DNA of 64,000 nt from Micromonospora sp. MA102 (GCF_025460765.1 NZ_JAMWEG010000011.1:144654-208653); one strand, 5' to 3'; shown: positions 43,242-52,083, counted from the stretch's first letter. The notes: generated by a model not told the origin, from the letters alone. Made by a program: numbers and translations.

Positions 43242-45179
43242 TTACCTGGCCGGCCGTCGGCGAGATGGTCGCCGATCAGGGCGAAGCGCCCCGCGCGCGA
43301 GGCCGTCGGCGGTGAGTCGAACCAGGTCGGCGCCAAGCGACGCCGCCTGTCGGATTGCTGACTCGAACGCCTCCAGCCGCTGGAACGCCTCACCATGCGC
43401 CCACTGCTCCTCCAGCGGCAGCCGCCGCACCTGCGCCCGGCGGATGTCGAACCGCAGCGTCCCCGACAGGCTCGACGCCTGCTTCTCGTTCGCCGACGTC
43501 CGCAGCTGCCCGGCGAGAAACCACGAGTCCAGCGCCGCCGGATTGGGCCGCAGCAGGTAGAGGTTCCGCCCCAGCAGCGCCCCCTCGGTCGTCACCACTC
43601 GGGCGGTGAGCTGCCGCGCGATCATCGGCACCACCACGTCCCCGGCCGCAAGCGGGATCTCCTGGCCGAGCCGCCCGTCGTCCCGACCGGAGGGGCCTTC
43701 GCCGCTCAGCACGTCCTGCACGGTCAACACCGAGGGCCCGCCCACTGACGGCTCACCGCCGTCGGATGACGAGGCACGAATCGGGCCGATCAGCTGCAGT
43801 GCACCGGCGCGGGCGAGCTCCCCCACCGACAGGAACTCCCCGTCCGCGCCTTCGGGCGCTGGCGTCACCTGGGGCATCAGCCCTGGCAGGTCGCCGACGA
43901 TGGCAGCGAGGCGCTCTCGGGTGCGTACCAGATGTTCGCCCGTCGCCTCGCCCCCGACGGCGGGTTGGCGGCGCGCCGGAGTGAGGTCGACCTCCTCGTC
44001 GAGCAGCTCGATGACCGGGACCGCCCGGGCGAAGCCGGCTTCCTCGGCGTCGGCGTCCGGCGCGGCGGTGAAGGTCCGCCAGACGGCGAGGATCCGCGCG
44101 TAGGTCTCGGTAGCGTCGCCGGCGGCGGCGTCCACCAGCAGCGTCCGCGCCGGTGGCGGCGCGTCGGACGCGGGCCGCCGCATTACCCACAGGTGCAGGG
44201 GTACGCCGTGCGGCGCGGCCACCCCCGGAGGGAGCGCGATGACGGCGCGCAGGGCACCGCGGCGCAGCAACTCGGCGCGGATGCGGCGGCCGGGGCGTCG
44301 GCTGGCGACAGTGGGAGGCATCAGCAGGACCGCGTGGCCGCCAGCGCGTAGGTGGGCGAGGGCGTGCTGGGCCCAGGCCAGCTCCGGTTCGGTACGCGGC
44401 GTGGTGCCGACGATCCAACGGGGGTCGTGGCCGAGTTCCTCGTCTCCCCAGTTGCTGGTCCCGAACGGCGGGTGGCAGACGACGGCGTCGAAGGTGCGGC
44501 CGGCGAAGGCGTCGGCGCGCAGCGAGTCGCCCGTGGCGACCTCCCCTGCCACGTCGCGCAGGGCCAGCCACAGTCCGGCGAGCCGGGCGAGGTCCTCGTC
44601 GAGCTCTTGGCCGTATGCCGAGGTGCAGCCGGCGCGGACGGCGGCGCGGAGCGTGGCGCCGGAGCCGGCGGCCGGGTCGAGGACGGAGCCGCCACCGACG
44701 CCGGCGAGCCCGGCCATCAGGTCGGCCAGGTCGTCCGGGGTGGCGAAGGGGCGGCCGGGTCCGGGGGCGGAGAACCGTTGCCACAGCGCGTCGAAGGCAC
44801 CCTGCGGTCTGAGTTCGTCGGCGAGCGCGTCGATGTCGGGCAGCAGTGGCTTGAGCTGCGGATCAGCTGATCGGCCGGGTCGTTGACCGCGTTGCCGGGC
44901 GAGCAGCAGGGCGCCGACGGCGGCCAGGCCGGCGGCGGGTGACTGACTGGCGGCGGCGAGGTGGCGCCACAGCCGGTCGGCGCTGGCCAGCTCGGGGAGT
45001 TTTCCCTGGGCGTGAAGCCACTGTTCGACCTGCCCCAGGTCGAACTCGGGGCTGGCCGCGGTGCCGCTCACCGGGGCGGGGAAGTCGGCGTGCCGTTTGC
45101 GCCAGTTGCTGACTGCGGCCCGACCGACACCGGCGAGCCGGGCGATCTCCGCTGCGGTGATGGTCGGTGTCTCCTGCAC
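43242..45179 (-). CDS. HTH-methylase fusion with HPPF in place of NPPF, 645 aa
   Basis: Residues 5-60 are a DNA-binding helix-turn-helix (TITAAEIARLAGVGRAAVSN, WRKRH). The methylase fold follows: LDPAAGSGAT (167-176) for SAM, then VVCHPPFG (233-240), where the usual Asn/Asp/Ser of the (N/D/S)PP(Y/F) motif is His. The C-terminal half has HsdS-like features (GELARAGALQLIG, LPLAAGDVVVPMIARQ type segments). It is an N6-methylase-like protein, possibly inactive as an adenine methyltransferase or serving as a regulator. It is divergent to the lipoprotein gene; nested palindromes at 45198-45240 lie between, a likely site for its own HTH. Confidence 0.8.
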   Translation of the reverse strand: MQETPTITAAEIARLAGVGRAAVSNWRKRHADFPAPVSGTAASPEFDLGQVEQWLHAQGKLPELASADRLWRHLAAASQSPAAGLAAVGALLLARQRGQRPGRSADPQLKPLLPDIDALADELRPQGAFDALWQRFSAPGPGRPFATPDDLADLMAGLAGVGGGSVLDPAAGSGATLRAAVRAGCTSAYGQELDEDLARLAGLWLALRDVAGEVATGDSLRADAFAGRTFDAVVCHPPFGTSNWGDEELGHDPRWIVGTTPRTEPELAWAQHALAHLRAGGHAVLLMPPTVASRRPGRRIRAELLRRGALRAVIALPPGVAAPHGVPLHLWVMRRPASDAPPPARTLLVDAAAGDATETYARILAVWRTFTAAPDADAEEAGFARAVPVIELLDEEVDLTPARRQPAVGGEATGEHLVRTRERLAAIVGDLPGLMPQVTPAPEGADGEFLSVGELARAGALQLIGPIRASSSDGGEPSVGGPSVLTVQDVLSGEGPSGRDDGRLGQEIPLAAGDVVVPMIARQLTARVVTTEGALLGRNLYLLRPNPAALDSWFLAGQLRTSANEKQASSLSGTLRFDIRRAQVRRLPLEEQWAHGEAFQRLEAFESAIRQAASLGADLVRLTADGLARGALRPDRRPSRRRPAR

Positions 45180-45197
45180 GTTCGGAGTGTGTCACAC

Positions 45198-45240
45198 CTG
45201 TCAAGCATCATGTCTGTTGACAGCGTTCACAGATGATGCT
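45198..45240. promoter_or_regulatory. Nested palindromes in a divergent promoter region
   Basis: Two overlapping dyads: CTGTCAA (45198-45204) with TTGACAG (45217-45223), and AGCATCAT (45204-45211) with ATGATGCT (45233-45240). TTGACA at 45217 could also serve as a -35 element for the plus-strand lipoprotein gene. The octamer GTTCACAG occurs at 45225, 45258 and 45876, upstream of both plus-strand genes. Candidate operator; regulator unknown, the HTH-methylase next door being the obvious candidate. Confidence 0.5.
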
Positions 45241-45278
45241 CTCATTGACGCCGCCACGTTCACAGCAGGAGGAAAACG

Positions 45279-45812
45279 ATGCGCAAGGCCACCACTCTCG
45301 CTCTGCTCGCCACCGGTCTCGTCGCCCTGGGCTGCGGCGCCGGCTCCACCGACGACGCCACCAGCAGCAAGGCCGACGCCGGGGACGCCAAGGGCGACGA
45401 CAAGCCCGCCAAGGTCGCGAAGATCGGCCAGCCGGCTCGGGACGGCAAGTTCGAGTTCACGGTCAAATCGTCCAAGTGCGGCGTTGCCAAGATCGGCACC
45501 GACCTGATCGGTGCCAAGGCCCAGGGCCAGTTCTGCCTGGTCACGCTCAACGTCAAGAACATCGGCAAGGAGTCGCAGATGTTCGACGGCAGCAGCCAGA
45601 AGGCGTACGCCGCCAACGGCACCGAGTACTCCGCCGACGGCGGGGCCGCCATCTACGCCAACAAGAACGCCGAGACCTTCCTCAACGACATCAATCCCGG
45701 CAACCAGGTCACCGGCGTGGTCGTCTTCGACATCCCGAAGAAGGTCAAGCTCGCCAAGCTCGAGCTGCACGACTCGCCGTTCTCCGGCGGCGTGACCGTC
45801 TCCCTCACCTGA
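45279..45812 (+). CDS. Lipoprotein with DUF4352-like domain, 177 aa
   Basis: The ATG at 45279 follows AGGAGG by 7 nt. A signal peptide (MRKATTLALLATGLVALGC) ends in a lipobox-like Cys19, so the protein is predicted to be anchored outside the membrane. A Ser/Asp/Lys-rich linker follows, then an immunoglobulin-like beta domain (GKFEFTVKSSKCGVA, FCLVTLNVKNIGKESQMFDG, GVVVFDIPKKVKL) typical of DUF4352 proteins, often called antigen MPT63/telokin-like. The function of this family is unknown. It has its own hairpin terminator at 45828-45851 and shares the upstream octamer GTTCACAG with the next gene. Confidence 0.82.
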   Translation: MRKATTLALLATGLVALGCGAGSTDDATSSKADAGDAKGDDKPAKVAKIGQPARDGKFEFTVKSSKCGVAKIGTDLIGAKAQGQFCLVTLNVKNIGKESQMFDGSSQKAYAANGTEYSADGGAAIYANKNAETFLNDINPGNQVTGVVVFDIPKKVKLAKLELHDSPFSGGVTVSLT

Positions 45813-45827
45813 TCCACCGCTCAACCC

Positions 45828-45851
45828 GGGGCGGGCGCCACCGCCCGCCCC
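45828..45851 (+). terminator. Hairpin terminator after the lipoprotein gene
   Basis: A perfect 10-bp stem (ggggcgggcg with cgcccgcccc) around a 4-nt loop, 16 bp after the stop codon at 45812. Typical strong GC hairpin. Confidence 0.65.
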
Positions 45852-45894
45852 GCCCATCTCCTGTCCCCCGCCACTGTTCACAGAGGAGACCGTC

Positions 45895-46788
45895 ATGTCC
45901 GACCCGACCCAGCCCTTGCCGCACGAGCCGGCCAACCAGGATGCGGTACCGCCGGGGCCCGCGCCCACGCCGACGGGTGCCGCCACTCCCCCGCTCGCCA
46001 GCCCGACCGCTCCCGCCAAGCCCTCCACCGCCCGCGCCCTGGTGATCGGTGGCGCTGCGCTCGTCATCGCCCTGTGCTGTGGCGCCACCGTGATCAACGC
46101 GCTTGGCAGCGACGACGATGCCAAGCCGACGTCCATCGCCGCCACCTCGGCCAGCCCGAGCAGCGCGGCACCGACCACGGCGGCGCCGACGACCGCAGCA
46201 CCGACGACCGCCGCCCCGACGTCTGCCGCGCCGGCCACGACGGAGCCGGCGCCCACCACGGCGCCGCCCACTCCCAAGCCGAAGGTGATCAAGGGACGCG
46301 GCGACGACGTGGTGAAGATCCGCGAACTGACGGAACTGTCCGTCGTGAAGTTCACCTGCAAGTGCACGAGCAACACCGTGCTGAAGAGCGACGGCGACGG
46401 CCTGCTCGTCAACGAGATCGGCTCGTACAGCGGCAAGCGGTGGATCAACCTGGAAGACGGTTCGCTGACCACGCAGTTCGAGATCGAGGCGACCGGGTCA
46501 TGGACGCTGACGATCGGGACCGTCAACCAACTGGCCACCGCCTTCCCGAGCGGGAAGGCGTCCGGCAAGGGTGACGACGTGCTGGTGCTGGGCGGCACCG
46601 CCAGCGCCGTCAAGATCACCCATCGAAAGGGCAGTTCCAATTTCGCCGTCCACGCCTACTCGCTCGACACCGGCGAGGGTGGCCTGCTGGTCAACGAGAT
46701 CGGTGCGTACTCCGGCACCCGCCCGCTGTCCGCGCCGGCGCTCGTCCAGATCACCGCCGACGGCTACTGGACGATCACGCCCGCCTGA
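45895..46788 (+). CDS. Single-pass membrane protein with two repeated extracellular domains, 297 aa
   Basis: A Pro-rich cytosolic N-terminus leads to one transmembrane helix (about 48-70, ALVIGGAALVIALCCGATVI). Next comes a low-complexity TTAAPTTAAP-type linker (79-125), then two similar extracellular units of about 75 aa: GRGDDVVKI to GLLVNEIGSYSG and GKGDDVLVL to GLLVNEIGAYSG. The units are beta-rich and probably an internal duplication. The start is preceded by GAGGAG. Function unknown; a surface-binding or sensing role is possible. Confidence 0.78.
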   Translation: MSDPTQPLPHEPANQDAVPPGPAPTPTGAATPPLASPTAPAKPSTARALVIGGAALVIALCCGATVINALGSDDDAKPTSIAATSASPSSAAPTTAAPTTAAPTTAAPTSAAPATTEPAPTTAPPTPKPKVIKGRGDDVVKIRELTELSVVKFTCKCTSNTVLKSDGDGLLVNEIGSYSGKRWINLEDGSLTTQFEIEATGSWTLTIGTVNQLATAFPSGKASGKGDDVLVLGGTASAVKITHRKGSSNFAVHAYSLDTGEGGLLVNEIGAYSGTRPLSAPALVQITADGYWTITPA

Positions 46789-46896
46789 CCCGTCCACGAC
46801 ATCAGCTTCACCGAGTACCGCCGCGGCGACGTCGTGACAGCCGTCACGGCCGGTACCGCCCACCCCTTCGCTGGCTACGAGACGTCAGGAGGCGTC

Positions 46897-47715
46897 GTGC
46901 GTCCCGATGAGTTCCTCCGCGCCCTGGACCTGCTTCCCACTCCCCTGCACGCCCGCGCCCTCCCCCTGCGCCGCTACGTCCACCGCACCGCCTGCGCGGA
47001 CTGCCAGCGGATCGGCGACGCGGTCACCCTCGCGCTCACGGCGGCGAACTGCGACGAGCTCGACTCGGCCGGCGAACTCCTGGACACCGCCGAGCGGCTC
47101 GCCGCCGCGCACGGCACGACTTGCCGGCCGCAGCCAGACCAGGAGCGTGGTCGCGGCCGGGTCGGGCGCTGGGCGGCGGCGTCCGCGCCGGTCGTCGCCG
47201 CGACCGACGCCAGCTGGAAGGGCCGCGCCGGCGGCATCGCGTACGTGGTCAGCGACGGTCACTACGGCCTGCGCGGCCGGGGCACCGGCCGGCTCGACCC
47301 GACCGGGGCGTCGCGGGTGCTGATCAACGAGCTGCGGGCGGTGGACTTCCTGCTCTCGGCGTACGAGGAGGCGCCGGCGGGGACGACGGTGCTGGTCGAC
47401 AGCATGGTGGCGCTGCGCTGGCTGCGCCGGTGGCAGGCCGGCGACGTGACCAGCATGCCGGCCGGCTACAGCCTGCGCCAGCGCCGGTGGGCCGACCGGC
47501 CGACGCTGGTCCGGCTCGCCGAGATGGTGAGTCACCGGCCGGGCCTGTCCTTCCAGCATGTGAAGGGGCACAGCGGGCACGCCCTCAACGAGGCCGCCGA
47601 CGGCCTGTCGCACATGGCCCGCCGCCGGGTCGAGGAGACCTTCGACGTACGCCCACGGGCACACGCCCTGGTCGACGCCTTCCTGCACGACTGGCACGCG
47701 GCCCTCCCCCACTGA
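46897..47715 (+). CDS. RNase H-fold protein, 272 aa
   Basis: The frame is open from 46834, but AGGAGG at 46887 precedes a GTG at 46897, taken as start. RNase HI motifs: Asp in VAATDASWKG, Glu in LINELRAVDFLL, Asp in VLVDSMVALRWL, and the C-terminal KGHSGHALNEAAD with His and the fourth acidic residue. The ribonuclease H active site is therefore complete. A 100-aa N-terminal part with CADC precedes it. It may degrade RNA in RNA-DNA hybrids; the extended N-terminus is unlike RnhA, so it is probably an accessory rather than the housekeeping enzyme. Confidence 0.82.
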   Translation: MRPDEFLRALDLLPTPLHARALPLRRYVHRTACADCQRIGDAVTLALTAANCDELDSAGELLDTAERLAAAHGTTCRPQPDQERGRGRVGRWAAASAPVVAATDASWKGRAGGIAYVVSDGHYGLRGRGTGRLDPTGASRVLINELRAVDFLLSAYEEAPAGTTVLVDSMVALRWLRRWQAGDVTSMPAGYSLRQRRWADRPTLVRLAEMVSHRPGLSFQHVKGHSGHALNEAADGLSHMARRRVEETFDVRPRAHALVDAFLHDWHAALPH

Positions 47716-48146
47716 CCCGGCCCGCCGGTCGATCCACCGGGCCCGCCGGCTGATCCATTGCCGACAGAGCGCCACAGCGAAGCAACTTCCCACCACCCCA
47801 TCGGGCGGGTCGACGAGTCATCGGCCCGCGGACACCACGCGCCTGGAGGAGAAGACGATGGCCTCTGTACGAGCCCGCTGGGCCGGTCCGGGACTCCGCC
47901 CGCACCAGCCGGTCGGAGTGCCGGCTGCCGCGCCGACCGTCGGCCTGGCGGGTCGTAACGGTGATCGACAGGCCATCGCCGGCCTGCTCACGCGACCGGC
48001 CGCCCCCGACTGTCCTGTTGCACTGCCGGCCTGACCGCCGATCACTTCACAGACGGCAACTGCACACCGTCGTCGCACCACCACCGCCAGCGAACCGGCT
48101 CGAGCCGGAACCATCCAGCTTCGATGCCCTCCCGGGAGGTCGCCTG
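47716..48146. other. Intergenic before the Rad50-like ATPase
   Basis: No recognised gene. The ATPase frame is open upstream to 47961, but the sequence there (SPACSRDRPPPTVLLHCRPD type) does not look coding, and a Shine-Dalgarno GGGAGG at 48134 favours the start at 48147. Confidence 0.5.
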
Positions 48147-50636
48147 ATGAACCACACCGAACCCCTGGTCGAGCTGATCTTCGACCGGCTCGCCACCGAC
48201 CGCGTACCCGATGACACCGCCGAGGTGGTCCTGGCCGCGCTGAGCGGCGAGGCCGACCTGGCCGCGGCGCTCGCCGGCGCGCCGACCACGCTGGAGCCGC
48301 AGCGTGCGGCGGCGGACGCACCGCGTGAGCGGATCTGGCTCTCGTCGGTCACCGTCGCCGGGTTCCGCGGCGTCGGCCCTGAGCGCACCCTCGCCATCGA
48401 GCCCGGTCCGGGGCTGACCGTGGTGGTGGGCCGTAACGGCTCCGGCAAGTCCAGCTTCGCCGAGGCGGTGGAGCTGGCCCTGACTGGGGACAGCGCGCGG
48501 TGGGCGGATCGCAACAGCGTGTGGCGTACCGGGTGGCGCAACCTGCACGCTGGCGACCCGTGCCGGATCGCCGTCGAGCTGCGCGTCGACGGGGTGGCCA
48601 CGCCCACCCGGGTGGTCCGCTCCTGGCCGTCGGAAGCGGAGCTGGGCGACGCCGACGTCGCAGTCACCAGCGCACGCGGCACGCACCAGGACCTCGCCGA
48701 GCTGGGGTTGGCCCGGCCGTTGGAGCTGTACCGGCCGTTCCTCACCGCCGCCGAGCTGGGCCGGCTCACCGCCGGCACGCAGAGCCAGCTCTTCGACGCC
48801 ATCTCCGCGATCCTCGGCCTGGAGGCGATCACCGACGCCGACCGCCGCCTGATGGCCGCCGCGCGCCCCGTCGACACCACCATCAGGGAGGTACGCGGAC
48901 AGCGCGCCACCCTGATCGACACCCTCGCCGGGATCGACGACGACCGGGCCCGGCGGGCCGCCGCGCTGCTGCACGCCCGGGGCACGGCCGACCTGGCAGC
49001 GCTGACGGCGATTCTCGACGAGCCGGAGGAGCCGACCGCCGACGAGGCGGTGCTGCTCTGCCGGCGGCTGGTGGCGATGCAGCTGCCCGACGCCGACGAA
49101 GTGACCCGGCTGGCCGCACAGCTGCGGGATGCCTCCGCCGAGGCGCGCCGGCACGACGGTGGCCGGTCGCGGGCGTCGCTGCGCAGCGCCGAGCTGCTCC
49201 GGCTGGCAATCGAGCACCACGACGACCAGGGTGACGGGGCGTGTCCGGTCTGCGCGACGGGCCGCCTCGACGGCGACTGGCGGACGAGTGCGACCGCGTC
49301 CCTGGCGGAGCTGCGCGACCGGACCCTCGCAGCCCAGGCCGCCGCTTCCCGGCTGACCGCGCTGCTGCAGCGGGCGCACTACCTGATCGACGACCTGGAC
49401 GTGCCGTCCGGCACCGCCGACGGGGTGCCGGTCCACGACCTCCACGCGGCGGTGACGGCGCTGCGGCTCGCGCCGGGCGGCCCGGAGGAACTGGCCGACC
49501 ACCTGACCGCCCAGTACCCGGCGCTGCTCGCGGCCGCGGAGGCCGCCCAGGCGTACGCGAAGGGTCTGCTCCGCCAGCGCGACACCGGCTGGCAGGCGGT
49601 GGCCGGCGAGCTGCGGGCCTGGGTCGCGTCGGCCGCAACGCTGCCGGAGCAGGAGCGCGCCCTCGCACGGTTGAAGGCGGCGCGGGCGTGGCTGAAGGAG
49701 ACCGGGGCGGAACTGCGCAACCAGCGGGTGGCGCCGTTCGCCGAGCACTCGCAGCGGATCTGGGCGCAGCTGCGCCAGGAGAGCAACGTCGAGCTGGGCG
49801 CGATGACCCTGGCGGGCATGAACACCCGGCGGCGGGTGGTGATCCCGGTCAGCGTGGACGGCGCGGACAACGGCACCGCCCTCGGGGTGATGAGCCAGGG
49901 CGAGATGCACGCCCTCGGGTTGGCGACGTTCCTGCCGCGCGGCTGCGCGCCGGAGAGCCCGTTCCGGTTCATCGTGGTCGACGACCCGGTGCAGAGCATG
50001 GACCCGGCCAAGGTCGACGGGCTGGCCCGGGTGCTCGCCGAACTGGCCGAGCAGCGGCAGGTGGTGGTCTTCACCCACGACACCCGGCTGCCCGACGCCC
50101 TCGCCCGCCTCGACCTCGGTCGGTCCCGCATCGTGGAGGTGACCCGCGCGGAGCGGTCGGTGGTGACCCTGCGGCCCGGCTCCGACCCGGTCACCCGCTA
50201 CCTCGACGACGCGCACGCGCTGGCCCGCACCGAGGAGATCGCGTCCGAGGTGCGCGGGCCGGTGGTGGCGGAGCTGTGCCGCTCGGCGATCGAGGCGGCC
50301 TGCCACCGGATCGTGTGGCGCCGGCGGGTAGCCCGGGGTGTGCCGCACGACGACATCGAACGGGCCGTCGTGGCCGCGTCCCGCAGGCTGACCACCACCG
50401 TCGCGCTGGCGCTGTTCGACGACGCCAACCGGGGCGGCGACGTGCTCGGGTACCTGAGTCGCCGGCACGGGTCGCGGGCGGTGGGCGCGTACAAGGCGTG
50501 CAAGGAGGGCGTGCACGGGGCGTACCTGTTCGACCTGCCCGTCCTGGTTGCGGACGTCCGCCACCTCGCGGAGGCACTGCGGACCCACGCCGCTGCCGTG
50601 CCCGCGCCACGCGACGGCGCGGAGGTCCGGTCGTGA
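48147..50636 (+). CDS. Rad50/SMC-like ATPase with zinc-hook motif, 829 aa
   Basis: Start ATG at 48147 with GGGAGG 7 nt upstream. Walker A VVGRNGSGKSS (93-103), coiled-coil-like arms, a CPVC motif (C366/C369) in hook position, ABC signature MSQGEMHALGLA (near 582) and Walker B FIVVDDPVQSMDP (near 610). These are the marks of a Rad50/RecF-type ATPase. After about residue 690 it carries an extra helical domain (ELCRSAIEAACHRIVWRRRV) not seen in Rad50 itself. The stop overlaps the GTG of a 134-aa gene, so the two form a unit. It resembles two-gene ATPase-effector defence modules, but no family name can be assigned by eye. Confidence 0.8.
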   Translation: MNHTEPLVELIFDRLATDRVPDDTAEVVLAALSGEADLAAALAGAPTTLEPQRAAADAPRERIWLSSVTVAGFRGVGPERTLAIEPGPGLTVVVGRNGSGKSSFAEAVELALTGDSARWADRNSVWRTGWRNLHAGDPCRIAVELRVDGVATPTRVVRSWPSEAELGDADVAVTSARGTHQDLAELGLARPLELYRPFLTAAELGRLTAGTQSQLFDAISAILGLEAITDADRRLMAAARPVDTTIREVRGQRATLIDTLAGIDDDRARRAAALLHARGTADLAALTAILDEPEEPTADEAVLLCRRLVAMQLPDADEVTRLAAQLRDASAEARRHDGGRSRASLRSAELLRLAIEHHDDQGDGACPVCATGRLDGDWRTSATASLAELRDRTLAAQAAASRLTALLQRAHYLIDDLDVPSGTADGVPVHDLHAAVTALRLAPGGPEELADHLTAQYPALLAAAEAAQAYAKGLLRQRDTGWQAVAGELRAWVASAATLPEQERALARLKAARAWLKETGAELRNQRVAPFAEHSQRIWAQLRQESNVELGAMTLAGMNTRRRVVIPVSVDGADNGTALGVMSQGEMHALGLATFLPRGCAPESPFRFIVVDDPVQSMDPAKVDGLARVLAELAEQRQVVVFTHDTRLPDALARLDLGRSRIVEVTRAERSVVTLRPGSDPVTRYLDDAHALARTEEIASEVRGPVVAELCRSAIEAACHRIVWRRRVARGVPHDDIERAVVAASRRLTTTVALALFDDANRGGDVLGYLSRRHGSRAVGAYKACKEGVHGAYLFDLPVLVADVRHLAEALRTHAAAVPAPRDGAEVRS

Positions 50637-51037
50637 CCGCGCCGACGCCCCGGCGCTGCCTGGCGGCGGCCGACCAGATGCTGCGCGGCACGGGCCCGCT
50701 CGGCGCGGCCGCGGTGACGGCCGGGTGGTGGCCGCGGGCGTGCGCCTGCCTGATCCGGCTCGCCCTCGAAGGCGGCATCGACGCCTACTGGCGGCGGACC
50801 CGCCCCGTGGTGGCCGCCTGCCGGCAGGGCCGGGCGAAGCAGCTGATGCTGCGCGGCCGGTTCGGGCCCGGCCCTGCAGTGGCCCGGCGGGTCGCCTTCG
50901 CGTGGGCGGCCTTGTCGGCCGCCGCGCACCACCACTGCTACGAGCTGGCGCCGACGGCCGCCGAGCTGCGTCGCCTGCACACCGAGGTGAGCGCCCTGCT
51001 CACCCAACTCGACCGAAGAACGGAACCTCAAGAATGA
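50633..51037 (+). CDS. 134-aa partner of the Rad50-like ATPase
   Basis: The GTG at 50633 overlaps the ATPase stop (GTGA), and its own stop overlaps the next ATG. The protein is helical (LIRLALEGGIDAYWRRTRPV, AFAWAALSAAAHHHCYELAP) and resembles in style the extra C-terminal domain of the ATPase (both have helix-YW/VW-RR patterns). It could be a small HEPN-like or docking protein; no R-x4-6-H motif is clear, so no catalytic role is claimed. Real by coupling, family unknown. Confidence 0.65.
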   Translation: MTAPTPRRCLAAADQMLRGTGPLGAAAVTAGWWPRACACLIRLALEGGIDAYWRRTRPVVAACRQGRAKQLMLRGRFGPGPAVARRVAFAWAALSAAAHHHCYELAPTAAELRRLHTEVSALLTQLDRRTEPQE

Positions 51038-51474
51038 CCTACCCGCAGCCCGGCCTCGACCCCACCCGGCCGCAGCCGCCGCTTCCCGCCGTCGTGGGGC
51101 CGTATCCCCCGGTGTCCGCGCCCACCGGCGCGTACGCGCCGCTCCCGGCCATGCCCTACCAGGGTGGCGGCTACCCGCCGGGCGTGCAGCGGCTCACCGT
51201 CCAGCCCGTCTTGACCTCGGGCATGGCGACGGCGTCGCTGGTGCTCGGGATTCTCGGCGTGCTCGGCGGCTGGTGCCTGTTCGGCCTGCCCTGCGTTCTC
51301 GCGGTCATCCTCGGCCACCTGGCCCTGCGAGAAACCCGCGACGGCATGCGGTCGGGGCACGGCATGGCGGTCGCCGGCCTCGTCCTGGGCTACGTGTTCG
51401 TCGGCCCGATGATCCTCTTCACCGTCATGGTGTTCTTCGGCAGCGTCCTGAGCGCCGCCACCCCGACGCCCTGA
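51034..51474 (+). CDS. DUF4190-type membrane protein, 146 aa
   Basis: The ATG at 51034 overlaps the previous stop (ATGA). A Pro/Tyr-rich N-terminus (PQPGLDPTRPQPPLPA) is followed by two transmembrane segments (about 66-92 and 112-137) with the DUF4190 signature ILGHLALRETRDGMRSGHGM between them. Such proteins are widespread small membrane proteins of unknown function in actinobacteria. Its coupling to the ATPase pair may be accidental. Confidence 0.8.
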   Translation: MTYPQPGLDPTRPQPPLPAVVGPYPPVSAPTGAYAPLPAMPYQGGGYPPGVQRLTVQPVLTSGMATASLVLGILGVLGGWCLFGLPCVLAVILGHLALRETRDGMRSGHGMAVAGLVLGYVFVGPMILFTVMVFFGSVLSAATPTP

Positions 51475-51560
51475 ACCGGGCGGAACAACAGGTGTGACAG
51501 GCAGCCGCCACCGTGGCCCGGAAACAGGCGCCCACGAGGCCGCCGGAAAGACAGGAATGC

Positions 51561-52083
51561 ATGTCCCAGAAGAAGAATCCCCTTCACGCCGTGCCCGACC
51601 GGTCCCTCGAGCTGTCCCGGCGGGACGACGGGTTTGTCGTCACGGCCCGCTGGTACAGCGACACCGGATCGGACGAGATCAACGGACCGGACGAGGTCGT
51701 CATCCGCATCTCCGACGAGGCAGCCCCCGAGGTACGTCGGCACGGCATCACGTCGGCGGTCCTGCACCGGATGGGCCGGCAGGTCGACGACATGGTGGCG
51801 GAGTTCCATGCCATTGCCGAGCGTCGGTGCGTACCAGGTGATGGTGGGCCGCTACATCGAGGGCCGGCTCGCCGAGCTGGCCCAGGCCCGCGGTGCGACC
51901 GCGGACGGGTTCGAGGCCGACCTGCTCGCGGTCTACGAGGACCTGGCCGGCCGCCGGCACGCCGACCCGCTCGGTGCCCTCGCCACCGCGACCGGCCGGA
52001 CCCGCACAGTCCTCAGCCGGCTGCTCGACGTGGCTCGTCAGCGCAACGACCAGGAGGGACCCTCACGTGAGCGCCTCGCATAA
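51561..52083 (+). pseudogene. Hypothetical protein gene with a frameshift
   Basis: The frame from the ATG at 51561 reads well to about 51830 (MSQKKNPLHAVPDRSLELSR, VAEFHAIAERR). Then sense continues in another frame as AYQVMVGRYIEGRLAELAQA, FEADLLAVYEDLAGRRHADP and TRTVLSRLLDVARQRNDQEG to the TAA at 52083. Combined, this gives one protein of about 170 aa of a common actinobacterial type with a C-terminal helical DNA-binding-like end. A one-base indel around 51825-51835 explains it. Programmed frameshifting or a sequencing error are alternatives. Confidence 0.55.

Noticed and set aside
48042..50588. Minus-strand frame of 848 codons opposite the Rad50-like gene
   Set aside because: Low-information antisense shadow without motifs, common in high-GC DNA; the plus strand has all ATPase motifs.
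49241..51037. Long plus-strand frame of 598 codons overlapping the Rad50-like gene
   Set aside because: Composition is Gly/Arg/Ala-rich shadow of the ATPase frame; only its last 134 codons (from the GTG at 50633) look like protein.
50633..51037. HEPN RNase in the 134-aa partner
   Set aside because: The His-rich AAAHHHCYE segment suggested it, but no R-x4-6-H motif is present in the right place.
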